Part shown: piece after piece, positions 18,494 through 28,952 of the stretch
Position numbering within the stretch: the first letter of the stretch is position 1
Layout of the letters: every line of letters starts with the position of its first letter
Assembly (NCBI RefSeq): GCF_015354615.1
Contig: NZ_JACAVQ010000003.1
Location: 186,001 to 250,000 of the forward strand
Direction: 5' to 3'
Length of the DNA: 64,000 nucleotides
Source of the DNA: Aliidiomarina indica
GTDB lineage: Bacteria; Pseudomonadota; Gammaproteobacteria; Enterobacterales; Alteromonadaceae
The notes under the pieces: generated by a model
The model's input: only the letters and a program-made list of their open reading frames with translations
Database searches by the model: none
Told to the model about the DNA's origin: nothing
Made by a program: the position numbers and the translations under genes

Positions 18494-19060
18494 TTATACG
18501 GATTCTGTTTTGTATCCGCATGATTTTTGCGGACAACGAAGGTAAGTGCCTTGCGCGCCTTCCCGTTTTTCCATTACCCCCCAACCACAATCTGGGCAGG
18601 TGTGGGCAACGGGCGGTTCGTTTAACGCATAATCGCACTTTGGATATTGATTGCAGGCATAAAAAACTTTTCCGCGCTTGCTGGCGCGCTTTACCAACTT
18701 CCCTTTTGTGCACGCGGGGCACTTGGGCGCCGATTCACTTTCGGTTTGCTTGGGTGCCGTTGGATCGAGCATAAAATGGCACGCAGGAAAGCCACTGCAA
18801 CCGACAAAAAAGCCGTAACGACCTTTTTTAAGCAAGAGATCAGAGCCACATTCCGGGCAATGCTCCCCAGGTAAAGATTGCGGCTCAAAATCACCAGATT
18901 CATGTAATGATTGGGTATAGTCACAGGCAGGATAAGCACTACAGCCCCAAAACGAATGTTGGCCTGTATGCTTAAGTTTTACTGGGCTACCACAGAGCGG
19001 ACAAGGCTCATCGCGCTCATCTTTACGATCCGACGCGTCAAATAGATTTGTTGGAGTCAT
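18494..19060 (-). CDS. Topoisomerase-type zinc-ribbon protein YrdD
   Basis: 188 residues made of four C4 zinc ribbons of the topoisomerase I C-terminal type: CPLCGS...GCSAYPACDY, CPECGS...GCSGFPACHF, CPACTK...ACNQYPKCDY and CPDCGW...RCPQKSCGY. It contains no topoisomerase catalytic domain. YrdD proteins are predicted DNA-binding; the role is unknown. Fits the dprA-smg-yrdD-tsaC series. Confidence 0.9.
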   Translation of the reverse strand: MTPTNLFDASDRKDERDEPCPLCGSPVKLKHTGQHSFWGCSAYPACDYTQSLHESGDFEPQSLPGEHCPECGSDLLLKKGRYGFFVGCSGFPACHFMLDPTAPKQTESESAPKCPACTKGKLVKRASKRGKVFYACNQYPKCDYALNEPPVAHTCPDCGWGVMEKREGAQGTYLRCPQKSCGYKTESV

Positions 19061-19074
19061 CAGGGTTCCTGCGT

Positions 19075-19551
19075 TTAGTGCATGTATCCCTGAGGCTCTT
19101 CAAATAGCAAATCTTCCATTTGGCTGTAGGCATCTTCGTGGCCCGGAACATTAAACAAGACCATGAGAATGACCCACTTTAAGTCATCCAAACAAAATTG
19201 CGGTGTATCGAGTTCCATCACACGGTCAACAACCATTTCCCGCGTGGTAAAATCGAGCACCCCGATTTGCTCTAAATACATGAGAAAACCACGTGACTGG
19301 ACGTCGAGACGAGCCAGTTCCTCGGGCGTGTACGCACGAAATGAAGCCACCGGAGCTGCTTGCGTTAAGTAAGGGCTATCCTTACTGTCTTGCAAATCAG
19401 CGAGGCGCTCCAACCAAGCGAGTGCCTTACCTATTTCCTGTTCATGGAAACCGGCACGGGTGAGCTCGTCAGTCAGTTCATCGTGGTCCACAACCACTTC
19501 CATTTCAGAATGGACGTAGTTTTCAAAGAGGTACATGAGAATCTCGAACAT
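19075..19551 (-). CDS. smg: Smg family protein (DUF494)
   Basis: 158 residues (E. coli Smg 157). Starts [35 protein letters not shown] and ends [31 protein letters not shown], both typical of Smg/DUF494. Helical acidic cytoplasmic protein of unknown function, almost always next to dprA; 5 bp separate it from dprA here. Confidence 0.94.
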   Translation of the reverse strand: MFEILMYLFENYVHSEMEVVVDHDELTDELTRAGFHEQEIGKALAWLERLADLQDSKDSPYLTQAAPVASFRAYTPEELARLDVQSRGFLMYLEQIGVLDFTTREMVVDRVMELDTPQFCLDDLKWVILMVLFNVPGHEDAYSQMEDLLFEEPQGYMH

Positions 19552-19556
19552 AACTC

Positions 19557-20684
19557 CTACCTCCTCATCCTGACGTAACCGCCAGGTACTTGCTTAATCC
19601 ATCCAGCCAACTCGAGACTGATGAGCTGGTTGACTACATCTGAGACACCCAGCCCCGTTCGCGTAATAAGCACATCTAGGGAGGTGGTCTCAAAATCCAC
19701 GTTAGCTAATAAATGGGGGTTTGCCAAGCCCGTTTCAAGAAAATTCGGCAGCTTTTCTGAAAAATTTTCTCTAAAAGGATTATCGACCGGCCACAAAGCT
19801 TCTTGAGCCGGAAAATCCACCAAGACGTCATCTGTGCAGGTCACTAACTTTGCGCCCTGCTGAATTAACCGATTACACCCCTCTGCCGCTGGGTTGCGAA
19901 TGGATCCGGGAATCGCATACACCTCTCGATTTTGCTCCAATGCATGCTTGGCGGTTTGCAGAGATCCGCTGTGCACGCTGGCCTCAACCACAAGCACACC
20001 GTGACTTAGTCCACTTATTATACGGTTGCGTTGGGGAAATCGTTCAACCCGCGGTGCTTCACCAGGTAAGTATTCGCTCAGTAACAAACCGCTCTCGCGC
20101 ATTTGCCCATAAAGCGCTCGGTGGCGCGCCGGATATACCTTATCAATACCACATCCCAACACACCTATCGTTGCCCATCCGTGTTCTAACGCGGCCTGAT
20201 GGGCCGCGGCATCAATACCCATCGCCATGCCACTGACCACGCATAATCGATGCGCCCCCAATCCTTGGCTAAACTCCCCAGCCAAGCTCACCCCCATGGG
20301 TGTCGCTTTTCTACTGCCAACAATTCCTATTGCCGAAAGGCTAAGATGTTCCACATGACCGCTGGCAAAAAGCAGCCAAGGTGCATCATCAACTTCCGCC
20401 AACAATGCAGGATACTCCGCGCAGACTCGGGTAATCACAGCATGCTGCTCATCTGCATCGAGCCAACGTTGGATTCGCCCCAGGTCTTTTGCCACGCTTT
20501 GCTCATTTTCTTCCGCCAACTTGTCGCGCCAAAATCGGGGAAGCGATGCCAACGGCTGTTGTGCCGACATGGTGTGAAAGCCTGCCCACTGCTCACGCAA
20601 CAGGCGTTTGAGTTTCAACGGCGTAAAGTGCAAACGTAGCCACTGGCGAAGGGTATTTGGGTGTACGGTTTCCGCATGAAGCAT
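19557..20684 (-). CDS. dprA: DNA-processing protein DprA (Smf)
   Basis: 375 residues. Binds incoming single-stranded DNA and loads RecA during natural transformation. The extended Rossmann fold shows [41 protein letters not shown] and [14 protein letters not shown], then [36 protein letters not shown] short winged-helix C-terminal domain follows ([39 protein letters not shown]). First gene of the minus-strand dprA-smg-yrdD-tsaC-hemF string; it diverges from def across 211 bp with no clear promoter motif. Confidence 0.95.
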   Translation of the reverse strand: MLHAETVHPNTLRQWLRLHFTPLKLKRLLREQWAGFHTMSAQQPLASLPRFWRDKLAEENEQSVAKDLGRIQRWLDADEQHAVITRVCAEYPALLAEVDDAPWLLFASGHVEHLSLSAIGIVGSRKATPMGVSLAGEFSQGLGAHRLCVVSGMAMGIDAAAHQAALEHGWATIGVLGCGIDKVYPARHRALYGQMRESGLLLSEYLPGEAPRVERFPQRNRIISGLSHGVLVVEASVHSGSLQTAKHALEQNREVYAIPGSIRNPAAEGCNRLIQQGAKLVTCTDDVLVDFPAQEALWPVDNPFRENFSEKLPNFLETGLANPHLLANVDFETTSLDVLITRTGLGVSDVVNQLISLELAGWIKQVPGGYVRMRR

Positions 20685-20895
20685 GATTCGTCCTTGAAGT
20701 CATGATATGAATTTTAAAATCCATTCACGGATATGAACTAAATCCTTGCGTTGAACAAGCGAAAACCTGTCTTTTCAGCATTAATCCCGTTAAAATTAGA
20801 GATCACCATGGGGATTATTCACCGAGGCACACCCGTTAATAAATGTGGGAAAGTGCCGATATTATTTTTAGAAGGCGCGAGGTAGTAGCGAAGCT

Positions 20896-21408
20896 ATGGC
20901 TAAAATGACAATTTTGAAGTACCCGGATGATCGCCTGCGCACTGTTGCCAAACCTGTTGAGCAGGTTGATGATGCACTGCGAGAAATCATTGATGACATG
21001 TTTGAAACCATGTACGACTCGCAAGGCGTGGGCTTAGCCGCCACTCAGGTGGATGTACATCAGCGCTTTTTTATCGCCGACTGTGGTGAAGAGAAAAACG
21101 AGCCTTTGGTATTTATCAATCCGGAAATCATTGAGCAAGACGGTCTTTTTGAGAACGAAGAAGGCTGTTTAAGCTTTCCTAATGTATTTGCAAAGGTTGA
21201 GCGTGCCGGCAAGGTACGTGTGCGTGCGCAAGATCGCAACGGCGAAACCTTTGAAATGGATGCCGAAGGCCTGCTGAGCATCTGTATTCAACATGAGCTC
21301 GACCACTTAAATGGAAAACTCTTCGTTGATTACTTGTCACCGCTCAAGCGCGATCGGATTCGTAAGAAATTAGAGAAAGAAGCACGCCTTGCGGCGAAGC
21401 TTAATTAA
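20896..21408 (+). CDS. def: Peptide deformylase
   Basis: 170 residues. Removes the N-formyl group from nascent proteins. All three motifs are intact: GVGLAATQ (44-51), EGCLSFP with metal ligand Cys91, and HELDHLNG with His133, catalytic Glu134 and His137. Followed after 12 bp by fmt, the enzyme that adds the formyl group, and by rsmB and trkA in the common def-fmt-rsmB-trkA arrangement. Confidence 0.97.
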   Translation: MAKMTILKYPDDRLRTVAKPVEQVDDALREIIDDMFETMYDSQGVGLAATQVDVHQRFFIADCGEEKNEPLVFINPEIIEQDGLFENEEGCLSFPNVFAKVERAGKVRVRAQDRNGETFEMDAEGLLSICIQHELDHLNGKLFVDYLSPLKRDRIRKKLEKEARLAAKLN

Positions 21409-21420
21409 GGAATTTTATAG

Positions 21421-22380
21421 GTGCGTGTACTATTCGCTGGAACCCCAGATTTTGCCGCTCGCCACTTACAGGCGCTGCTCGATACCAGCGATATGGAGGT
21501 TGTGGCGGTTTATACACAACCTGACCGTCCCGCTGGGCGCGGTAAGAAGCTGCAAGCAAGCGCAGTAAAAGAGTTGGCCCTAACCCATGACATTCCAGTT
21601 GAGCAACCAGAAACGTTCAAGAATGCTGACGCACAGAAGCATCTAGCCAGCTATCAAGCGGACGTGATGGTTGTGGTGGCCTATGGATTATTGTTGCCCA
21701 AGGCTGTCCTCGACACGCCCCGCTTTGGTTGCATTAATGTACATGGATCGCTGCTTCCCCGTTGGCGCGGTGCTGCGCCTATCCAGCGCGCGATTTGGGC
21801 CGGTGACCGCGAAACCGGCGTCACCATTATGCAAATGGATGAAGGACTCGACACCGGTCCCATGCTCGCCAAAGCCCATATCATGATTTGTAAAATCGAT
21901 ACTTCCGCGAGTTTGTACGAGAAATTATCGAAGCTTGGCCCACCGACCCTGATTGAAACGTTGCGCGCACTGAATACCGGTGACATTCGCCCGACACCAC
22001 AGGAAGACAAACTGGCCACATACGCCAAGAAGCTAACAAAAGCGGAAGGGCTCATCGATTGGAATGACTCCGCGGCATTTATTGAACGCTGCGTTCGTGC
22101 CTTTAATCCGTGGCCCGGTTCAAGCTTTATGTTCCATGGACAGCCCATTAAAGTGTGGCGGACGCAAGTGCTTGATCACCCCATTGCAGCGCCGCCAGGC
22201 ACCATTCTGCGGGCAGACAAGCACGGTATTCTTATTGCCTGTGGCGAGCGTGCCCTTAATCTTGAGCGCATGCAACCGCCAGGCAAGAAACCCATGTCGG
22301 CGGCGGATATGCTCAATGCGCGCAGAGAAGAGTTTCAGCCAGGACTTGTGCTGACCAATAAGTTGGTTCGCGATGAGTAA
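21421..22380 (+). CDS. fmt: Methionyl-tRNA formyltransferase
   Basis: 319 residues, GTG start preceded by AAGGAA. Formylates initiator Met-tRNA using 10-formyltetrahydrofolate. The catalytic triad is at the family positions: Asn106 and His108 ([18 protein letters not shown]) and Asp144 ([11 protein letters not shown]). The C-terminal OB-like tRNA-binding domain begins near residue 205. Its last 8 bases overlap rsmB. Confidence 0.97.
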   Translation: MRVLFAGTPDFAARHLQALLDTSDMEVVAVYTQPDRPAGRGKKLQASAVKELALTHDIPVEQPETFKNADAQKHLASYQADVMVVVAYGLLLPKAVLDTPRFGCINVHGSLLPRWRGAAPIQRAIWAGDRETGVTIMQMDEGLDTGPMLAKAHIMICKIDTSASLYEKLSKLGPPTLIETLRALNTGDIRPTPQEDKLATYAKKLTKAEGLIDWNDSAAFIERCVRAFNPWPGSSFMFHGQPIKVWRTQVLDHPIAAPPGTILRADKHGILIACGERALNLERMQPPGKKPMSAADMLNARREEFQPGLVLTNKLVRDE

Positions 22381-23683
22381 ACCAGCGAATGCGCGTGCAG
22401 CCGCTGCTCGAGCTCTTTTTCAAGTACTGGAACAAGGGCGCTCTCTGAGTCAGGCAATACCGGAAACCACACAGGGGCTCACCGCTGCCGATGCAGCATT
22501 AACCCAAGCAACCTGCTACCAAGCGCTACGTTTTCTACCCAGTTATGAATGGTTTATCCGCGCTCTCGTGGAGAAACCCCTGAAGAATAAAGTGCGCATA
22601 GTGCACTATTTGTTGCTCGTGGGTATTGTTCAGCTGCGCGATATGCGCACCCCTGCCCATGCCGCCATCGCCGAAACCGTAAACGCCGCGCAATTAGTAA
22701 AGCAGCCATCGCTCAAAGGTATGGTGAATGCCGTATTGCGTTCATTTCAGCGCCAGCATGCGGAATTAGAGCAACAGCTTGCAGCGGAGCAACTGAAGAG
22801 CCCAGGCTTGCGCACGGATCATCCTGGTTGGCTGCAACGTCGCCTAGAGAGTGCCTACCCTGATCAGTGGTCGCACATTTGTAGTGCAAATAACCAAGCG
22901 CCGCCACTTTGGCTACGCGTTAACGCCGCCAAGCAAACGCGAGATAATTACCTCAGTGCCCTAGCAGAACAAGGCATTGAAGCCTTTGCCGATCCGACAG
23001 CCACCGATGCGATTCGCCTGCAACATGCCATTGATGTAACCCAGTTACCTGGCTTTGCGGAGGGTCAGGTTTCTGTACAAGATCGATCAGCGCAGTTTGC
23101 CGCGCACCTTTTAGATGCGCAACCCGGCGAACGTATACTTGATGCCTGTGCCGCTCCCGGCGGAAAAACTGCCCATATTCTGGAGCGAACGCCCAACGCC
23201 ATCGTGCATGCATTAGATTTTGACGAAGGGCGATTACAGCGCGTTCACGAGAATATGCAACGTCTGCAATTAAGTGCAACGGTTATTTATGGCGACGCCG
23301 CAGAGCCAAGGGAATGGTGGGACGGTCAACTATACGATCGTATTCTGCTTGATGCGCCCTGCTCTGCCACTGGTGTCATTCGTCGTCACCCGGATATTAA
23401 ATGGTTGCGACGCGCCTCTGATATTGACGCACTGGTTGCTCTACAGCAGCGAATTCTTCAGGCACAGTGGCAGCTACTGAAGGTCGGTGGACGCTTGGTT
23501 TACGCGACCTGCTCTGTTTTACCCGACGAGAATACGCTGCAAATTGAGAACTTTCTGGCTACAGTAAAGAATGCCCGTGTGGTTCCCGTAGCTCACGCAC
23601 AAGCGCGAGATTGGCAGCTATTGCCTGAAACCGATTCAGGTGATGGTTTTTATTACTGTACGCTCGAAAAAACAGCAATTTAG
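22373..23683 (+). CDS. rsmB: 16S rRNA (cytosine-967-C5)-methyltransferase
   Basis: 436 residues. N-terminal NusB-like RNA-binding domain (about 1-140), then the Nol1/Nop2 methyltransferase domain: SAM motif [14 protein letters not shown] (about 260), catalytic region [18 protein letters not shown], and second Cys in [12 protein letters not shown]. Methylates C967 of 16S rRNA. Starts inside the end of fmt, so translation is coupled. Confidence 0.96.
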   Translation: MSKPANARAAAARALFQVLEQGRSLSQAIPETTQGLTAADAALTQATCYQALRFLPSYEWFIRALVEKPLKNKVRIVHYLLLVGIVQLRDMRTPAHAAIAETVNAAQLVKQPSLKGMVNAVLRSFQRQHAELEQQLAAEQLKSPGLRTDHPGWLQRRLESAYPDQWSHICSANNQAPPLWLRVNAAKQTRDNYLSALAEQGIEAFADPTATDAIRLQHAIDVTQLPGFAEGQVSVQDRSAQFAAHLLDAQPGERILDACAAPGGKTAHILERTPNAIVHALDFDEGRLQRVHENMQRLQLSATVIYGDAAEPREWWDGQLYDRILLDAPCSATGVIRRHPDIKWLRRASDIDALVALQQRILQAQWQLLKVGGRLVYATCSVLPDENTLQIENFLATVKNARVVPVAHAQARDWQLLPETDSGDGFYYCTLEKTAI

Positions 23684-23725
23684 GCGTAAGCTGAAGACAA
23701 ATAAGAACAAGGGTGATTCGCTGGA

Positions 23726-25105
23726 ATGAAAAAAATCATTATCGTGGGAGCCGGACAAGTGGGCGCGACCTTGGCTGAGAGTCTGGTGAGCGAACGCAAT
23801 GAAATCACCGTGATCGACCCCAACCGCGAAATGCTCAATGAACTCCAAGATAAATACGACCTGCGCGTTGTGCAAGGCAATGGCGCGCATCCGGACGTAT
23901 TGCGCAGCGCCGGCGCTGACGATGCCGACATGTTGGTAGCCGTTAGCAGTCTTGATGAAGTGAATATGCTGGCCTGCCAAGTGGCCCACAGTATCTTCAA
24001 TTGCCCGTTAAAAATTGCACGGATTCGTTCAGAGCAATACACCAAGTATCACGACCAACTGTTTCGTAAAGAACAGCTCCCGGTGGATCACATCATCTCG
24101 CCAGAACAACTAGTGACGAGTTATATCAAGCGCTTAATCGATTACCCAGGCGCGCTGCAAGTGCTTGAATTTGCCGACGGCAAAGTGAGTCTGGTGGCGG
24201 TACGGGCTTCTTATGGCGGCAAGCTAGTCGGTCACGCCATTGCTACCTTGCGCAAGCACATCCCCAATATTGATACACGTGTGGCGGCCATCTTCCGTCA
24301 AGGTCGTCCGATTCGTCCTTTGGGTAGTACTATTATTGAAGCAGACGACGAAGTGTTCTTCGTGGCCGATACCAAACACATACGGGCGGTTATGGATGAG
24401 TTGCAACCGCGCGAAGCGCACTATAAGCGCGTGATGATTGTCGGTGGCGGTAACATTGGTTCCGGTTTAGCGCGCCAGCTAGAAGCGACCCACCGAGTGA
24501 AGCTAATTGAGTTAAGTTTACACCGCGCTGAAGAGCTTAGCGCCCAGTTAGATAACACACTGGTGCTGCACGGGGATGCCTCAGATCAGCAAATGCTTAG
24601 TGAAGAACGGATAGAAGACATTGATGTGTTTATTTCCGTCACCAACGATGATGAAGCCAACATTATGTCGGCGCTCTTAGCCAAGCGTATGGGTGCTAAG
24701 AAAACCATGGTATTGATACAACGCAGTGCCTATGTGGATCTTGTGCAAGGAGGTGATATTGATATCGCCATCTCGCCACAACAAGCAACTATTTCAGCCC
24801 TACTTCGTCATATTCATCGTAGTGATTTTGCCAATGCCTACTCATTACGGCGCGGCGCGGCTGAAGCCATTGAAGCAGTCGCTCGGGGAGATGAAAACAC
24901 CTCACAAGTAGTTGGCCGCGAGGTCGGTGAACTGAAGTTACCACCGGGATCAACTATTGGTGCCGTGGTGCGTGGTAGCGAAGTATTGATCGCCCACGAT
25001 GACACCCTCATTCAAGCCGATGATCATGTCATTTTATTCTTGGTTGATAAGAAATACGTAAGCGACATCGAGCGATTATTCGCACCGGGTGCGCTGTACT
25101 TTTAG
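23726..25105 (+). CDS. trkA: Trk potassium uptake regulatory subunit TrkA
   Basis: 459 residues. Two RCK units in tandem, each with a nucleotide-binding Rossmann fold ([18 protein letters not shown] at the N terminus; [19 protein letters not shown] near 233) and a TrkA-C part. Peripheral NAD(H)/ATP-binding subunit that gates the TrkH channel. The channel gene trkH lies directly next to it but in convergent orientation, so the two subunits are made from separate transcripts that meet in the tandem repeat. Confidence 0.97.
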   Translation: MKKIIIVGAGQVGATLAESLVSERNEITVIDPNREMLNELQDKYDLRVVQGNGAHPDVLRSAGADDADMLVAVSSLDEVNMLACQVAHSIFNCPLKIARIRSEQYTKYHDQLFRKEQLPVDHIISPEQLVTSYIKRLIDYPGALQVLEFADGKVSLVAVRASYGGKLVGHAIATLRKHIPNIDTRVAAIFRQGRPIRPLGSTIIEADDEVFFVADTKHIRAVMDELQPREAHYKRVMIVGGGNIGSGLARQLEATHRVKLIELSLHRAEELSAQLDNTLVLHGDASDQQMLSEERIEDIDVFISVTNDDEANIMSALLAKRMGAKKTMVLIQRSAYVDLVQGGDIDIAISPQQATISALLRHIHRSDFANAYSLRRGAAEAIEAVARGDENTSQVVGREVGELKLPPGSTIGAVVRGSEVLIAHDDTLIQADDHVILFLVDKKYVSDIERLFAPGALYF

Positions 25106-25251
25106 CCCCGTGCCCAACGCAATGCGTTGGCTACCCTTTGGCAACTTGCAGCCCCGCATCACCCCCGTAACCAACGCAATGCGTTGGCTACCCTTTGGCA
25201 GCTTGCAACCCCGCATCACCCCCGTACCCAACGCAATGCGTTGGCTACTGT
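25106..25251. repeat. Three tandem 57-bp repeats, each with a 17-bp palindrome, between trkA and trkH
   Basis: The palindrome CCAACGCAATGCGTTGG occurs at 25114-25130, 25171-25187 and 25228-25244, an exact 57-bp period. Each is followed by GGCTACC (last copy GGCTACTG) and the first two by CTTTGGCA-CTTGCA; the linkers are nearly identical. The array begins at the base after the trkA stop, and its last copy supplies the trkH stop codon (TAG of GTAGCC on the minus strand). The same palindrome with GG in the middle occurs at 32320 and 60383, so this is a dispersed, REP-like family. Each unit can fold into a 7-bp hairpin and may act as a bidirectional terminator. Confidence 0.9.
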
Positions 25252-26744
25252 TTCCAGAACGCCGGCGAGAACAGTACCAAGAGGGTAAATATTTCCAAGC
25301 GACCAAACACCATGGCCATAATGGCTACCCACTTCCCAGAATCTGATACGGTGGTGAAATTAGCCCCCACTTCACCAAGTCCCGGACCTAAGTTATTGAG
25401 CGTCGCGGCGGTCGCACCAAATGCAGAATAATCATCAAGACCAGTAGCAATAAAGAGCAGCATTAGTATCACAAACAACAATGCATAAGCGGCAAAGAAT
25501 CCCCAAACCGCTTGAACAACGCGGTCCGGCAATGCCCGTTTACCATATTTTACCGTAAACACCCCTTTGGGATGGACCAACCGATTCATTTCCCGCACCC
25601 CTTGGCGGTACAACAGCAGAACGCGCACCACTTTGAGACCACCGCCGGTAGAGCCAGCACTCCCGCCAATAAAGCTGGCAAAAATGAGTACCATCGGAAG
25701 AAATACCGGCCATAGGGTGTAGTCTGAGGTGGTAAAACCTGCTGTCGTACTAATACTCACCGCTTGGAAGATACCATGCACTACATTATCTAAGGTGTTG
25801 GCGTAATACTGATGAAACAATAGGGTTGCCACCACGAGGGCAATAACGCTCAATTGAATAATCATTAAGGCGCGAAACTCAGGGTCGCGCAGATAGGTAA
25901 AAACTGACCCCATTTGCCAATCATAATGGGTTTGCCCATCCACGCGTTTTCGATTCATGCGCGGAAATGCTGCAAAGTGCAACGAAAAGTTAACTGCCGC
26001 AATTAACAGGAACACCACGCCTATCATCGGGATCATCATATTGTCGTAATAACCCATACTGGCGTCGTGGGTAGAGAAACCGCCAATAGCTACTGTTGAG
26101 AACGCATGACCAATTGCATTAAAAGGTGTCATGCCCGCGGCCCAGTAAGCCAATGCACAGGCAATGGTGAGTGCCAAGTAGATGTACCAAAGTTGCTTGG
26201 CCGTATCCGCGATACGTGGTGTCATTTTGGTATCTTTTACTGGGCCTGGAATTTCTGCGCGATACAATTGCATGCCACCGATGCCTAACAATGGCAATAT
26301 TGCCACTGCCAACACAATGATCCCCATACCGCCTAGCCATTGCAATTGCTGCCGATAGAAGCGATACGCGTGGGGAAGCTCATCGATACCCACCAAAATG
26401 GTGGCACCTGTGGTCGTAAGCCCAGAAAAAGACTCAAACATGCTATCGGTGAAGCTCAGGGTGTGCGCATCAGGCATCCAGAATGGTATCGCCCCCACTG
26501 TCCCAAGCACCGTCCAAAATAGCACCACAATTAAAAAACCTTCGCGGGTTTTTAATTCCTGTCGAAAATTTCGATTGGGGTACCAAAGAAAAAAGCCGGC
26601 GATAAGCGACACAATAAATGCCGATAGAAATGCCCAACCACCGCCATCTTCATAAAAATAGGCCAGCACAGCTGGGGGGAGCAGCGTCACACTAAATAGC
26701 GCAACCAAAAGTCCAAGAATCCGCAATATGGCGCGTACTTGCAT
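25245..26744 (-). CDS. trkH: Trk potassium uptake channel subunit TrkH
   Basis: 499 residues (E. coli TrkH 483) with four membrane-pore-membrane repeats. Selectivity-filter-type segments are visible, for example FSGLTTTGATILVG, FSTVAIGGFSTHD, VSISTTAGFTTSDY and GATAATLNNLGPGLGE. Inner-membrane K+ uptake channel regulated by TrkA. The stop codon lies inside the last copy of the tandem repeat, so the C terminus (SPAFWKQ) ends exactly where the repeat begins. Confidence 0.97.
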   Translation of the reverse strand: MQVRAILRILGLLVALFSVTLLPPAVLAYFYEDGGGWAFLSAFIVSLIAGFFLWYPNRNFRQELKTREGFLIVVLFWTVLGTVGAIPFWMPDAHTLSFTDSMFESFSGLTTTGATILVGIDELPHAYRFYRQQLQWLGGMGIIVLAVAILPLLGIGGMQLYRAEIPGPVKDTKMTPRIADTAKQLWYIYLALTIACALAYWAAGMTPFNAIGHAFSTVAIGGFSTHDASMGYYDNMMIPMIGVVFLLIAAVNFSLHFAAFPRMNRKRVDGQTHYDWQMGSVFTYLRDPEFRALMIIQLSVIALVVATLLFHQYYANTLDNVVHGIFQAVSISTTAGFTTSDYTLWPVFLPMVLIFASFIGGSAGSTGGGLKVVRVLLLYRQGVREMNRLVHPKGVFTVKYGKRALPDRVVQAVWGFFAAYALLFVILMLLFIATGLDDYSAFGATAATLNNLGPGLGEVGANFTTVSDSGKWVAIMAMVFGRLEIFTLLVLFSPAFWKQ

Positions 26745-26804
26745 GGTAAGAGCCTTTCCTCGGCGTTATGTTTTTATTGGGGTTATGACTAATGCCCAGG
26801 GAGA

Positions 26805-26820
26805 TGTTCCATATGGAACA
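26805..26820. promoter_or_regulatory. parS-like palindrome, variant centre (CATATG)
   Basis: TGTTCCATATGGAACA is a perfect palindrome (extended to 20 bp with flanking GA/TC) and differs from the parS form TGTTCCACGTGGAACA only in the two central bases. It lies in the trkH-slt gap and its last flanking base touches the slt stop codon. The changed centre may weaken ParB binding. Confidence 0.5.
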
Positions 26821-26821
26821 T

Positions 26822-28831
26822 CTAGCCGCGATTAGTTCCATTGATCTGCATTCGAATCAACGGTGCTAATACATTAGCATCTTTTCCTAATAGCATCGTA
26901 TAAATTTGCTGATAGGCAAGTACCGCTTTCACATAATCTCGCGTTTCTTGGAAAGGAATCATTTCGATCCATAAATCGGCAGGGACACTCTCGCTCGGTA
27001 GCCACTCCTGCATTCGATAGATGCCCGCATTATAAGCCGCTGTCGCGAGCAACCAATTATTATCCGTGCGACGGAGCAAATCAGCGAGATACTGGGTACC
27101 TAATCTGACATTTTCTTCAGGATTAAATAATCGTGTTTGCGTCGGTATGCGGCTTGTCGGTCCAGGCGAGTTGCGTAGCAAATAATCGGCCGTTGCCGGC
27201 ATAACCTGCATTAAACCGCGCGCGCCAGCGGGTGATACTGCATCTGGCTGGAACGAACTTTCTCGGCGAGTGATGGCAAACACCCACGCAGGATCAATGC
27301 TCGCTTGTGCAGCTTGTTCTTGCAAAAGCTCAGAGTAACCCAGTGGGAAGCGTCGATGCACATCGTTGAGTGAGCCCGACTGAGCAAAGCCAAATATGGC
27401 CTGATCATGCCATCCCCACTCGGAAGCTAAAATGGCAGCAAGTACCTGTTCATCTTCACCTAAGTCTTGGCGAACTAGGTTCCATTCCCGACGGGCATCG
27501 AGAAAACGCTCCATTTGCCGCAATTCGTAGGCACGTTGCGCTGCCGGTGATTGTGCAAGTTGTTCTAGGGCATCGGGTGAAAATTCCGGTTCATCATGGG
27601 ATAACTCGGGTATCAAACTGAGCCGAGCGCTTGCTAAAAAGCCATAATAATTTCGCTGCTGAGCGGTCCGCTCCATTGTTTCCATGGCATCGTCAAAGTT
27701 ACCCAGCTCCGCTTGCGCACGTGCTCGCCAATAGAGCCATTGCCCCCGCTCGGCGATATCCTCTGGCAAACGGTCAATAAATGCCGCGATGGCGCCATAA
27801 TTTTGCGTAGCTAAGCGAGCCGTCAAATACCACTGTCGGGCGGTATCGGTCATGTAGGCCGGATCAAGGCGTTGAAAATAGCCTAAAGCCCGATCATCGC
27901 CCCGAAGGGCTAAGGTGACTGCAATATCCGATTCCATTTGCGCCCGCTCTTGCTCGCTAAACGGGTACTTATCTTTGAAATGTTCCCAAACACTCACTAG
28001 GGCATCATGGTTATTCCAGCGTAAGCGTCCGAGTCCATATAGAATAATTTCTCGTTCCCGCGGATCAGCGCCAGGGAACTCCTGAAAGCGGCGAACCACA
28101 CTCGGTGAGGTATTGACGCGCCGCATCAAGTCCGCCAAATAGCGCGTGTCATCATCCATAAACCGGGCTAAATAGCGGGCTAATCCAGTTTGCCGCGCTT
28201 CCAATGCCAATTTAATACGTTGCCAAACTACATCGTCGGTGCGGTGCCCTGCGTTGGACCACGCCAAAAATACCGGATCGCAGGCGGAGGGCAAACTACG
28301 CCCATGCATCCATTGTTCAGTGACGTCATTCCAAAGTTCAGCAAATTCAGCGTCTGTTGATTCTGATGGGTCGGCGCGTCGCAAACTGCGATACCGTTCG
28401 CGCAGGTAGTAGCATTGCAAATGTGCGGAACCTTGACGTCTATAATCGCGTAAAAAACGCGCGCCATCATTTCGTCGAACCAGAAAGTTCAACCATGCGG
28501 TACGCAATTGGCGCTCCGCTGGCGTACCCTGATATTCTTCTAAAAACTCGAGTACAAAGGGTTCGTTGGCAAGGGAGAAGTTTTGCTCCAAAAAGGCCGC
28601 TTCGAGGTATGGGAAAAGCGGATAATCGGCAAGTTTTAGCATAAGTTCGCGGGCACGATCGAAATCGCGGCGCTCAATTCGTTGCTCCGCTTCGAGGAAC
28701 CACTCGCGCTGCTCTCCACGCTGTGTATAATCATCAATCACGGCTGCAGATGTGCTAAAACACAGCACAAATCCAAGCGGAAACATCAGCCTTACAGCAT
28801 TTTTAAACGGGTGTTTAATTTTCTTTCTCAT
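26822..28831 (-). CDS. slt: Soluble lytic murein transglycosylase
   Basis: 669 residues with a signal peptide (basic start MRKKIKHPFK, hydrophobic core, cleavage near CFSTSAA). The long helical U-shaped superhelix domain spans about 30-480; the catalytic C-domain follows with ITRRESSFQPDAVSPAGARGLMQVMPATA, catalytic Glu near 524, and TAAYNAGIYRMQEWL. Cleaves peptidoglycan with formation of 1,6-anhydromuropeptides in the periplasm. Length and layout match E. coli Slt70. Divergent from fadB. Confidence 0.94.
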   Translation of the reverse strand: MRKKIKHPFKNAVRLMFPLGFVLCFSTSAAVIDDYTQRGEQREWFLEAEQRIERRDFDRARELMLKLADYPLFPYLEAAFLEQNFSLANEPFVLEFLEEYQGTPAERQLRTAWLNFLVRRNDGARFLRDYRRQGSAHLQCYYLRERYRSLRRADPSESTDAEFAELWNDVTEQWMHGRSLPSACDPVFLAWSNAGHRTDDVVWQRIKLALEARQTGLARYLARFMDDDTRYLADLMRRVNTSPSVVRRFQEFPGADPREREIILYGLGRLRWNNHDALVSVWEHFKDKYPFSEQERAQMESDIAVTLALRGDDRALGYFQRLDPAYMTDTARQWYLTARLATQNYGAIAAFIDRLPEDIAERGQWLYWRARAQAELGNFDDAMETMERTAQQRNYYGFLASARLSLIPELSHDEPEFSPDALEQLAQSPAAQRAYELRQMERFLDARREWNLVRQDLGEDEQVLAAILASEWGWHDQAIFGFAQSGSLNDVHRRFPLGYSELLQEQAAQASIDPAWVFAITRRESSFQPDAVSPAGARGLMQVMPATADYLLRNSPGPTSRIPTQTRLFNPEENVRLGTQYLADLLRRTDNNWLLATAAYNAGIYRMQEWLPSESVPADLWIEMIPFQETRDYVKAVLAYQQIYTMLLGKDANVLAPLIRMQINGTNRG

Positions 28832-28862
28832 TATGGGATGATTACTGCCACAGTTTTGCCAT

Positions 28863-28897
28863 ACTCTTGTACTACATTAGCATATAGATACAAGAGT
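28863..28897. promoter_or_regulatory. Inverted repeat upstream of fadB, possible operator
   Basis: ACTCTTGTA and TACAAGAGT form perfect 9-bp arms separated by 17 bp in the slt-fadB intergenic region, about 55 bp before the fadB start. It does not match the E. coli FadR site or the PsrA pattern as I know them. It could be an operator for an unknown regulator or a hairpin in the fadB leader. Confidence 0.4.
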
Positions 28898-28952
28898 GAA
28901 ACTTGAGTGTTTGCAGAGACGAGCTCTGCTTACCAGTCTCGGGAGACCACAG

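Noticed and set aside
20347-20357. parS half-like TGTTCCACATG inside dprA
   Set aside because: The right half (ACCGC) does not complete the palindrome.
25106-25251. Possible CRISPR array
   Set aside because: The units are contiguous copies in which the 'spacers' are also nearly identical; no unique spacers and no cas genes.
25076-25306. 76-codon minus-strand frame with repeated peptide SQRIALGTGVMRGCKLPKG
   Set aside because: It is a by-product of the 57-bp tandem repeat, whose period is a multiple of three; it overlaps both trkA and trkH ends.
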